A stretch of DNA of 12,826 bases from Bacteroidales bacterium (lineage in GTDB: Bacteria > Bacteroidota > Bacteroidia > Bacteroidales > FEN-979): NCBI GenBank assembly GCA_023231005.1, contig JALNWG010000042.1:1-12826 (forward strand), written 5' to 3'. The translations under genes and the position numbers were made by a program. The notes under the pieces were generated by a model. That model saw only the letters and a program-made list of their open reading frames with translations. It had not been told where the DNA came from and did not search any database. This document shows, in pieces, positions 1 through 5,992 of the stretch. Each line of letters begins with the position of its first letter. The first letter of the stretch is position 1.

Positions 1-210
1 CCTTTTCTTCCTAAAACTGGGTGGGTATCTGCCGGAATGGCACATTTTTCAGACGGAAAAATAGATACCGTTGACTGGATATTTTACCGAAATCAGTGGG
101 TGGGTATGCTCCGTTTTATCCAGGCAGCCATTAATCAAAGGTGGAATCGTTTTGTTCCGTTTAACCTAGCGATGATACTGGACACGCTGACGGAATGGTC
201 AGGTTTGTAG
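1..210 (+). CDS. Partial open frame entering from the left edge, unrecognised
   Basis: A frame is open from the first base to a TAG at 208-210 (69 codons, no start in the window). I recognise no family in it. Its stretch ending VPFN (to about 165) joins well onto the sequence SDDTGHADG that starts in another frame at 168. It may therefore be the upstream part of the agmatine deiminase-like gene, separated by one frameshift. It also lacks the motifs expected upstream in that family, so an unrelated fragment or chance openness is equally possible. Confidence 0.25.
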   Translation, partial: PFLPKTGWVSAGMAHFSDGKIDTVDWIFYRNQWVGMLRFIQAAINQRWNRFVPFNLAMILDTLTEWSGL

Positions 211-566
211 ATGAACACACTGTTGTCGCTAATGATTATTCAGGAATTGAAGTGAGTAAAAGGTTTAAAGATAGGTTTTACGGTGTCCTAGGTGATAGTG
301 GTCTTGATGTCCTTCCTGTTCCTTACCATCCTGTGAATAAGCGAGTGGACGGACTCTGGGTGGCACTCGGATGCTATATTAACTTCTTACAGGTTGATAA
401 GAAGATATTCATGCCGACTTTTGACAACAAAGTTGAAGATGATACTGCTCAGGCAAGATTTGAGGAGATTTTTGGTTCAGGAAATGTTATTCCTGTGCCA
501 TCAAAAGATGTTGCCATGGGCGGTGGTGTGTTGAATTGTCTAACTTGGGAGGAGATGAATCCCTGA
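165..566 (+). pseudogene. C-terminal fragment of an agmatine deiminase / peptidylarginine deiminase family protein
   Basis: The guanidino-group hydrolases of this family (PF04371) convert agmatine or peptidyl-arginine using a catalytic Asp/His pair and a C-terminal Cys. The fragment shows the family's GHADGMVRFVDE signature beginning just before the ATG at 195, then the VANDYS segment, a YINFLQV strand, a MPTF segment and the terminal GGGVLNC motif. The nucleophile is Cys115 when counting from the ATG at 195. The homologous frame is closed upstream by TAA at 162-164, before the signature begins, so the ATG at 195 is internal and not a true start. Family members are usually about 340-370 residues; only about 130 remain here. 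Either a frameshift near 165 or a recombination joint removed the rest. The gene ends at TGA 564-566 and converges on the RloB gene 30 bp away. Catalysis from this fragment alone is not expected. Confidence 0.7.
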
Positions 567-596
567 ATGATACTTCATTTTCAGATTATATGGTGT

Positions 597-1298
597 TTAT
601 TCAGCATTTTCAATCAACTCAATTTCTTCTAATATTTTTTCAGGATTATTAATTTCTTCGATAAGTAAATGTACTTTCGTACAAGGATTATGCTTGTCAT
701 ACTTATGATCAATGAAATTTAGTTCAAGTTGCCTTGCCCACTTAATCGCTTGTCCCTGATTCCCTACATTTTGTAATAATTTATACGTTTCTGTCGAATT
801 CTTCTTGTATTTATACCCTTTAATAACCTTCCTAACTTCTCGTTGTAAATAGGCTTTATAGTCAGATCGGCCCATTGAATGATTAACAAATTGAAAGTGA
901 AGTAGGAACCATAATTCAAATGCTTCATTTGACCAAGCACATTTTATGTCGTTTCTTTCAGCCTTATTAATAGCAGCATTAAAGTTCTTTGCAGGAAAAC
1001 TATCTCGATCAAAGACAGCCCATATCCTATCATATTTTTTTTGACACCTATCACGTATTGCTATTGCCTCGTCAATAATTCGAATTGTTTCTTTCCCTAA
1101 TCCTTGTACTTCTATTATTGAGAGCGTGCCTAATGGTAAATTGTCTCTTAATGCGATAAAATAATTTGGCTCTGTTTTGATCCCCTCACTTACAATTAAA
1201 AAGCGAACTCTCTTAGATCTCGTCCCTTCCTGACGTTTCTGTTCTGTCCTTGCCAAACGTTTTAACAATGCATTATCAATCTTAGGTTTTCTTGTCAT
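597..1298 (-). CDS. rloB: RloB-family protein (TOPRIM-like nuclease partner of an AAA ATPase)
   Basis: The 233-residue length is typical of RloB. After a basic N terminus (residues 1-31), residues 32-48 read FLIVSEGIKTEPNYF, the family signature. Its Glu38 and Glu43, together with the downstream FDRD (Asp97 and Asp99), have the layout of a TOPRIM-type metal site (E ... DxD). The conserved block SNEAFELWFLLHF (residues 123-135) and an NPCTKVHLL segment near residue 204 are also RloB hallmarks. RloB was named from genes linked to restriction-modification loci in Campylobacter. Similar ATPase plus TOPRIM pairs such as PARIS (AriA/AriB) are anti-phage systems. Its ATG overlaps the TGA of the upstream ATPase by 4 bp (ATGA), implying translational coupling and a joint product. 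Role as effector nuclease is inference; the substrate is unknown. Confidence 0.85.
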   Translation of the reverse strand: MTRKPKIDNALLKRLARTEQKRQEGTRSKRVRFLIVSEGIKTEPNYFIALRDNLPLGTLSIIEVQGLGKETIRIIDEAIAIRDRCQKKYDRIWAVFDRDSFPAKNFNAAINKAERNDIKCAWSNEAFELWFLLHFQFVNHSMGRSDYKAYLQREVRKVIKGYKYKKNSTETYKLLQNVGNQGQAIKWARQLELNFIDHKYDKHNPCTKVHLLIEEINNPEKILEEIELIENAE

Positions 1299-2578
1299 CG
1301 GGACATAGTTAAATAATCACCCAAATAAGGTATAGCACCATAACGTCCATCAATATAGTCTTTTTCAAAGGAACGGTCTTTACGAATTTTTGTTCCATTC
1401 TCTTTATATTCCACTAAGGAATACAAGTCCGTTGCTTCAAATTTGTCCTTCTCTGTAAAGTATATTTGATCTCTGCGAAAACAGCCATGACTAAGTAAAT
1501 TTGTATCATGAGTTGCAAAGATTAACTGTGCATTCTTCTTGTTAGATTCTGTTGAATTAAATAATTGAATTATGGCTAAAGTTAACAATGGATGTAACTT
1601 AGCATCAAGTTCATCAACTACGATAACTCCTCCATTCTTTAATGTTCTAAATATAGCGCCAGATATATCAATGATTTTATTAGTCCCTGCAGATTCTTGT
1701 TGATCTAAATCAAATCTTTTAGTGGAAATTACATCCCCCTTATTATCAAAAACCTTATGAATGGTTTCAATTTCGCCAAATTTAATCGCTTCGCCCTTAA
1801 ATTGAGCAATTATTTGTTTAATTACTTCTTCTGGAAATTTTTTCGAAACCAATTTATCAGTAGTTAAGTCGGTAAGGATTAAATTTAAATCTTGGAATCC
1901 CAAATCAAGATTTACATAAAAATCCTTAAGTATCAACCTTGATTCCTCTGTCTCAAGCATTTCAAGTGTGATCCCTCTATAATTATCATGCATTAATCCA
2001 CTGATTGTCGCCCAATTATTAAACCAACGCAATATTTGCTCAGCCGTTGGTCCATTAAATTGATCAATAATTGCAAGAAACAATGCATTACTCCGTGTTT
2101 TGATTTCTAATCCTTTAGCCTCACTAAAACAAGCCATAATTTCTATGGCTTGACCTTCCCTAATAAAAAGAGGTATCTCCTTTGTACCATCCATTTGAAA
2201 AAGCCATTCAGTTTTTATTTGAGTATCATTAACTTCAAAACCATATCGGAATCGTTTTTCATCAATAAGAAAAAGCACTTCAAAAAAACTTGGTTCTTTT
2301 GTCGTCTGTGTGTTTAATAAAAAAGGAATAACATCCAAGGTGTCCGTTGATGCAAGTTTACCAGATCGTAGAACTATTCTACGCATTGTAGACATCGCTT
2401 TTAGGAAATTACTTTTCCCGCTGGAATTTGCTCCATACAAGACCGCACTTCGTAATAAATTATATTTGGCAACCTTAAAAAGGTTCCCTTTATGTTCTGT
2501 TATTGAAGAGGCCTCGAGGCTTAAGGTTTTTTTGTCTTTAATTGACAAATAATTACCGACAGAAAATTCTATTAACAT
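1295..2578 (-). CDS. rloA: RloA-like AAA/ABC-type ATPase (AAA_15/AAA_21 class)
   Basis: The predicted product is 427 residues when started at the ATG 2576-2578. An upstream in-frame ATG at 2629 exists, but it lies upstream of the promoter box at 2617-2624, and MLIEFSVGNYLSI is the usual N terminus of this class. Walker A is GANSSGKS (residues 49-56), an ABC-type signature appears as ESAGT (295-299), Walker B is VIVVDELD with Asp322-Glu323, and the switch His is in FATHD (His357). The long insertion between Walker A and the signature is expected for the SMC/Rad50-like overcoming-lysogenisation and RloA/AriA ATPases. In such systems the ATPase acts as the sensor or scaffold for the TOPRIM partner. 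It is followed directly by the RloB gene, in one transcriptional unit. The trigger is not apparent from sequence. Confidence 0.85.
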   Translation of the reverse strand: MLIEFSVGNYLSIKDKKTLSLEASSITEHKGNLFKVAKYNLLRSAVLYGANSSGKSNFLKAMSTMRRIVLRSGKLASTDTLDVIPFLLNTQTTKEPSFFEVLFLIDEKRFRYGFEVNDTQIKTEWLFQMDGTKEIPLFIREGQAIEIMACFSEAKGLEIKTRSNALFLAIIDQFNGPTAEQILRWFNNWATISGLMHDNYRGITLEMLETEESRLILKDFYVNLDLGFQDLNLILTDLTTDKLVSKKFPEEVIKQIIAQFKGEAIKFGEIETIHKVFDNKGDVISTKRFDLDQQESAGTNKIIDISGAIFRTLKNGGVIVVDELDAKLHPLLTLAIIQLFNSTESNKKNAQLIFATHDTNLLSHGCFRRDQIYFTEKDKFEATDLYSLVEYKENGTKIRKDRSFEKDYIDGRYGAIPYLGDYLTMSR

Positions 2579-2592
2579 GACGCTCAATTTTG

Positions 2593-2607
2593 TGAGATGT
2601 ATTCTCA
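2593..2607. promoter_or_regulatory. Candidate operator, downstream copy
   Basis: Inverted repeat TGAGA-TGTAT-TCTCA, lying between the promoter box and the ATPase start codon. It shares the half-site arrangement and the eight-base stretch TATTCTCA with a second copy at 2655-2669. Its position just past the transcription start would let a bound protein block elongation or initiation. Operator function is inference. Confidence 0.45.
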
Positions 2608-2616
2608 AATAAACGA

Positions 2617-2624
2617 CAAATATA
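2617..2624 (-). promoter_or_regulatory. Bacteroidota-type -7 box for the rloA/rloB unit
   Basis: On the minus strand the sequence reads TATATTTG, an exact match to the Bacteroidota consensus TAnnTTTG. Transcription would start roughly 30 bases upstream of the ATG at 2578. I see a TTTG (plus 2639-2642) only 14 bp further upstream, shorter than the usual 19-21 bp to the -33 box, so the upstream element is weak or regulated. Confidence 0.5.
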
Positions 2625-2654
2625 TGCATAAAGTATTACAAAAAATCATAAATA

Positions 2655-2669
2655 TGAGAAATATTCTCA
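2655..2669. promoter_or_regulatory. Candidate operator, upstream copy
   Basis: Inverted repeat TGAGA-AATAT-TCTCA; extending it by one pair gives six-base arms TGAGAA/TTCTCA. Its centre is 62 bp from the centre of the downstream copy, about six helical turns, so both sites would face the same side of the DNA with the promoter box between them. That geometry suits a dimer pair that loops DNA, but no regulator gene is adjacent. Confidence 0.45.
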
Positions 2670-2815
2670 CAAATCAAGGAATGGTTGTTTAAATAATTGA
2701 TTATTATTTAATTAGCGATGGGGTGAAAAGGGGTATGATACCAACCTTTCAGAAATGATTACCTATTCATCAGTCTTTCTGGTATCTTTTCCCATTTAGG
2801 TCACGAATAATGACT

Positions 2816-2975
2816 ATTCTGGACTAAAGTAGGCCACTCATTCCGGAGTAAAGTAGGCCAGTGATTCCGGGGCAAACCAGGCCAGTTTTTCGGAAAAATT
2901 TCTGTTGGAAGCAAAAAGTTTTCAACAAAATTGGAGTAGGGAAAAACTGACATTCTGGCGCAAACCAGGCCACTT
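2816..2975. repeat. Orphan IS21-type terminal repeat array (four 24-bp units)
   Basis: Three abutting 24-bp units (2816-2839, 2840-2863, 2864-2887) and a fourth at 2952-2975 share the pattern ATTCYGG, then AAA at unit positions 11-13, then AGGCCA at positions 16-21. Such arrays of GGCCA-containing repeats occur at the ends of IS21-family elements in Bacteroidota, where they bind the IstA transposase; this is recalled, not searched. No istA, istB or opposite end is in the window, so this is a solo end left by deletion or recombination. The sequence TGACTATTCTGG at 2811-2822 could be the terminal TG end. Confidence 0.5.
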
Positions 2976-2996
2976 GTATCAAAGACAAAGACCCGA

Positions 2997-3357
2997 TTAT
3001 TTTTTAATAATTTTTTTCACTTCAATCCTACTTGCAGTCATAAGTCGCACAAGATACATCCCACTGGGAAAAGTGCTCATATCCAATGTCGTTGTTTGAT
3101 CGAATATTTGTTGTTTAATGATCTCCTGTCCGTTCAAATCCACTATTGAAAGGAATGTTTCCTAGAGTATTTTTATATGAAGCTAAATCCTCTGTTGTGG
3201 GACCTGACATGGTACACAACCATTTTGCTTTACAGGAACCTGCATCGACAACAAAAACAGAATCGCCAGTGGTAACATAAAATTGTTGTGAAAATGATTT
3301 TTGCGTACCCAGCAGAAAAACAAGTAAAATCTGCACGAAAATCCAAATTTTTCTCAT
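2997..3357 (-). pseudogene. Secreted T9SS cargo protein collapsed to its two ends
   Basis: The start region encodes MRKIWIFVQILLVFLLG followed by a polar stretch ending SFSQQ, a Sec signal peptide of Bacteroidota type. It continues with about 60 residues containing an SVFVVDAGSC segment before running out of frame. From about 3161 down to TAA 2997-2999 another frame reads LSIVDLNGQEI, then MSTFPSGMYLVRL, then VKKIIKK. This is a textbook T9SS type A sorting domain that directs export and surface anchoring. The sorting-domain frame is closed upstream by TAG (3162-3164). Cargo proteins are normally hundreds of residues long, so the middle is missing and at least one frame change separates the ends. 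The stop codon lies 21 bp from the last IS21-type repeat, which suggests that mobile-element activity eroded this locus. Confidence 0.65.
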
Positions 3358-3474
3358 AGCTTTATTTTTATGTATTTCGATAATAAAGACCAACCCCGTA
3401 GAAATTAATTTACGTAAGACAAGAACGAGAGGATATTTAGGTTCTTTGTAAAAGTACTGAAGTTTCCTCAAAAT

Positions 3475-4156
3475 TTAATCCGGGAATAAAGACAATTGAA
3501 AAGTTTGGTGTTCCGGGCCAATTCTGCTTCTAAAATCGAGCACTCCAGTTTTTGTATTGCAGAGTAATTCAAAGATTCCATCAGCCATTGCATAGTTAAA
3601 GAATGCAGGAACTCCAAAGAATCTTTTTGAAAGTATGAATATTTTTTGAACCATTATTTTCATCGGGGTTTTCGGGCAAAGCTACAATCACTGCGCCAAA
3701 GTTAAGATGAAGAAACTCCTCATTACTATCATGTGCAATGTAAATATGTGCCTGGTGAGGAAGTTTTACATGATGGTGAATGCGTTCGGCTTAAACATTT
3801 CTGGCTGTGTTCTTTCTAAAGTGCAGGTATCGGTTAGTTTTTAAACAGGTTACAAATGTCAGGTCTTCTGTTTTGATCAGAGGAATGTCCTCTTTCAACG
3901 CACGGCTGATGTTTGAAAGTTTGACATCCTTTGAAGCCTGTATGCCGTAAATTATCTCTTTATCAACCTTTTTTTGTTTTGCAAAAATTTTTGGAGATGG
4001 TTCCTGAAAATTTATTACTTTGCATCTTGAAATGATGGATAGTCGTTGAGTTTGTGTCCATATATGATTGGAAGTTTTCGTCAGCTGCCAAGGTCGCAAT
4101 GTGGACGCAACTTTTTGAAGAATCTCATAGAAACTCAAAAATTTATTACGTTTCAC
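3475..4156 (-). pseudogene. Decayed IS4-like DDE transposase
   Basis: The N-terminal part starting at 4156 (MKRNKFLSFYEIL) contains LSNISRALKEDIPLIKTED, a typical N-terminal segment of IS4-like transposases in Bacteroidota. It then jumps directly to LTFVTCLKTNRYLHFR, which resembles the later FVTRLKxNR strand, so the catalytic core carrying the first two Asp residues appears deleted. A TAA at 3791-3793 interrupts the frame, and the same frame resumes as AERIHHHVKLPHQAHIYI and on to about 3600. A frameshift then leads to the end FFNYAMADGIFELL, with LSLFPD before the stop at 3475-3477. About 227 codons remain against roughly 400 or more expected. Family assignment rests on recalled motif patterns. 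I found no terminal inverted repeats. Confidence 0.55.
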
Positions 4157-4349
4157 TTCATGTTGCTCTCTGAGTACTATCTATCAAGGAATTAGCTAAA
4201 ACGTGTGCTTGTTTTTGAGGAAACTCCAGTATTCAAGGCAAACAAAGCAAACATGAAATAGTCGTGTTTGGAATAAATCACTGGCCTATGATGATATTAG
4301 ATTCAATCTGACGTATTCCATCCGACTCATAAAAAACAAATACTAACTG

Positions 4350-5318
4350 ATGAACACTTCAAAAACTAAAAAGAGGTGGGGCCTTATTTTGTTATTGCTT
4401 GCGGTGATTGCAATACTGGCTGTATATCCATTGCCGCCACAAGCTCCCATCCAATATTATGATAGGCAAAGTGGCTTGCTAAAAACGGAAAAAGTAGCTG
4501 GCGAAAAGTGGTTGGTGTGGCTGTATAACAATCCGGTTGGCGAAGCAACATTGTGGGCATTGGTTAAAAGAAAGATGATTTCGTCTGTTTATGGCAATAG
4601 TATGGATCGTCCTTCATCGACCAAAAAAATACAACCTTTTATTCATGAATTTGATATCGACATGAGTATCACCCAAAAACAGGATTTCAATTCTTTCAAC
4701 GATTTCTTTACCCGGAAACTAAAGAATAATGCCAGACCACTGGATACCAACTCAACCGTTACAGTGTCGCCTGCCGATGGAAAAATATTGGCATATACCA
4801 ATATCAGCAACAGCAATTTTATCATCAAAGGATACCGATTCGATATTTTTTCGTTTTTGAATAATGTCCGCCTTGCTCAAAATTACCTTGATGGCACCCT
4901 GGTAATCATCCGGCTTGCCCCTTTCGATTACCATCGTTTCCATTTCCCCATGAGCGGAAGTGTATCGCCCATCACCCGGATTGACGGTGATTATTATTCA
5001 GTTAACCCCCTTGCTTTGCGCAAAATAGCTGAAATTTTCTGCCTGAATAAAAGGGAATTCACCATCATATCAAACCCCTTGTTTGGAGATGTTGTGATGG
5101 CTGAAATAGGTGCAACCATGGTAGGAAGTATCGTGCAGACTTATACAGGGACTTTTGTAAAAAAGGGGGAAGAGAAAGGGTACTTCAAATTTGGGGGTTC
5201 CACCGTAGTGCTGCTGTTTGAAAAAAACAAAATTCGCATCGATGAAGATTTATTGATTAATACTTCCAGGGGTTATGAAACTGGGATCAAAGAAGGAGAA
5301 AGAATTGGGAAATATTGA
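4350..5318 (+). CDS. psd: Phosphatidylserine decarboxylase proenzyme
   Basis: The enzyme converts phosphatidylserine to phosphatidylethanolamine at the cytoplasmic membrane, using a pyruvoyl group made by self-cleavage. The 322-residue product has a basic start and a membrane segment (about residues 10-27). The substrate-pocket signature SPADGK follows (140-145, Asp143), then DYHRFHFP (193-200, with the catalytic His in HRFH), and the C-terminal cleavage motif FGGST, where Ser284 would become the pyruvoyl group. The Asp-His-Ser set matches the protease-like triad known from E. coli Psd. The N-terminal membrane segment and about 30 extra residues make it slightly longer than E. coli Psd. No phosphatidylserine synthase gene is nearby, so it is a single-gene unit here. 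The ATG at 4350 lacks a clear Shine-Dalgarno site, usual for Bacteroidota. The gene looks intact. Confidence 0.93.
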   Translation: MNTSKTKKRWGLILLLLAVIAILAVYPLPPQAPIQYYDRQSGLLKTEKVAGEKWLVWLYNNPVGEATLWALVKRKMISSVYGNSMDRPSSTKKIQPFIHEFDIDMSITQKQDFNSFNDFFTRKLKNNARPLDTNSTVTVSPADGKILAYTNISNSNFIIKGYRFDIFSFLNNVRLAQNYLDGTLVIIRLAPFDYHRFHFPMSGSVSPITRIDGDYYSVNPLALRKIAEIFCLNKREFTIISNPLFGDVVMAEIGATMVGSIVQTYTGTFVKKGEEKGYFKFGGSTVVLLFEKNKIRIDEDLLINTSRGYETGIKEGERIGKY

Positions 5319-5391
5319 TATTGTAATTCTTGATTACAATGGGACGTTTACTTTACACGAATTTGGTATGAGCTTTTTGGAGGTTTACTAA
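5275..5391 (+). pseudogene. Possible N-terminal stub of a HAD-superfamily protein
   Basis: A 38-codon frame overlaps the last 44 bases of psd and ends at TAA 5389-5391. It contains IDIVILDYNGTFT (residues 14-26), which fits HAD motif I (four hydrophobic residues, then DxNGT, with Asp20 as would-be nucleophile). Nothing recognisable follows. It could be the remnant of a HAD phosphatase gene coupled to psd, or chance. Low confidence. Confidence 0.2.
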
Positions 5392-5424
5392 ATTCCTTAA
5401 AGTCGAAAACTTCAATAAGAAAGG

Positions 5425-5462
5425 GCTTTATTTAACTTTTTTGTCAAAATCTTAAATAAGGC
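5425..5462. repeat. A/T-rich hairpin downstream of psd
   Basis: GCTTTATTTAA (5425-5435) pairs with TTAAATAAGGC (5452-5462) in 10 of 11 positions, with a 16-base loop containing six T. It may contribute to transcription termination after psd. It lacks a GC-rich stem. Confidence 0.3.
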
Positions 5463-5471
5463 TAAAACGCA

Positions 5472-5528
5472 AAATGCGAACTGTGCAGTGCGAAGTATTT
5501 CAGACCTCGCGTTTCACATTTCGCATTT
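5472..5528. repeat. 57-bp imperfect palindrome downstream of psd
   Basis: AAATGCGAACTGTG (5472-5485) and CACATTTCGCATTT (5515-5528) pair at 13 of 14 positions around a 29-base loop. The loop holds further short GCGA/TCGC complementarity. It could be a termination hairpin for psd (ATTTATCTTT follows) or a REP-like dispersed element. The rest of the 5530-5683 stretch shows nothing I can name. Confidence 0.4.
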
Positions 5529-5683
5529 ATCTTTGCTCCCCCTAGTGGACAAAGTTGCAAGCAGATGACTTCGACCTTTCGGGTTTAAATGGTTGATATA
5601 AGGATTACTGAGAGCTGACCATCGATTTAATCCGCTGTGTTTTAATCAGAATTTACATTTAAGGACTAAAATATAAACCGAAT

Positions 5684-5723
5684 GGGCAGGCCCTAATCTA
5701 TGTAATTAGAAAGGTACCTGCCC
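5684..5723 (-). terminator. Hairpin immediately 3' of the tRNA-like gene
   Basis: GGGCAGG (5684-5690) and CCTGCCC (5717-5723) form a perfect 7-bp stem, beginning 4 bases past the CCA end of the tRNA when read on the minus strand. The loop is 26 bases and no T-run follows, so its role may be 3' end formation or processing instead of intrinsic termination. Confidence 0.35.
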
Positions 5724-5727
5724 TCTT

Positions 5728-5818
5728 TGGCGGTAGGAGAGGGATTCGAACCCCCGAATCGGGTACCCGATTTACGGTTTATCAGACCGCTACATTCGAC
5801 CAACTCTGCCATCCTCGA
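5728..5818 (-). tRNA. Class II (serine-shaped) tRNA gene with GAU (Ile) anticodon and damaged acceptor stem
   Basis: Reading the minus strand, a 91-base cloverleaf with encoded CCA (plus 5728-5730) is visible. It has T-loop TTCGAAT closed by a 5-bp stem, and D-loop AGTTGGTCGAA with a short GCA/TGT stem. The anticodon stem GCGGT/ACCGT closes loop CTGATAA, so the anticodon is GAT. An 18-base variable arm (AATCGG/CCGATT stem) follows. Discriminator G73 and the long arm are serine features, whereas loop CTGATAA is the standard one of tRNA-Ile(GAU). Acceptor 3' strand TCCTACC expects GGTAGGA at the 5' side, but TCGAGGA is present, leaving only four of seven pairs. It may be a pseudo-tRNA, a recombinant, or an unusual allo-tRNA. 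Amino acid identity is undecided. Confidence 0.65.
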
Positions 5819-5852
5819 GTGAAACAAATAAATCATTCACTCGGCAATGATT
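5816..5852. repeat. Overlapping inverted repeats at the tRNA 5' end
   Basis: CGAGTGA (5816-5822) pairs with TCACTCG (5837-5843), and AATCATT (5831-5837) pairs with AATGATT (5846-5852). The two hairpins share base 5837 and interleave, so they exclude each other. The first includes the three bases (5816-5818) that ruin the tRNA acceptor stem. Confidence 0.4.
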
Positions 5853-5992
5853 AGTTGGTTGTCAAATGTATAAAAAAATAAAGGAGGAAGGAACTTTGGT
5901 GCTTGAAAATATTCAGTAATTAACGATTTAAATTTTCCGTTTCAGTCTAATTAGTAAATTGCAAAAGAAAGATCTAATTAGCTACTAATGCC

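Noticed and set aside
566..597. Terminator between the deiminase fragment and rloB
   Set aside because: The possible hairpin is short, asymmetric and without a T-run, so it is not annotated.
2627..2629. Upstream ATG as the start of the RloA-like ATPase
   Set aside because: It lies upstream of the only good promoter box, and the extra 17 residues are not part of the usual N terminus.
2816..2975. CRISPR-like direct repeats
   Set aside because: Three 24-bp units abut without spacers and vary in sequence, and the pattern fits IS21 end repeats, so no CRISPR array is called.
2905..3099. 64-codon plus-strand frame
   Set aside because: It spans the IS21-type repeats and the opposite strand of the T9SS sorting domain and shows no protein features.
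4643..4943. Minus-strand frames within psd
   Set aside because: They are shadows of a gene with strong conserved motifs on the plus strand.
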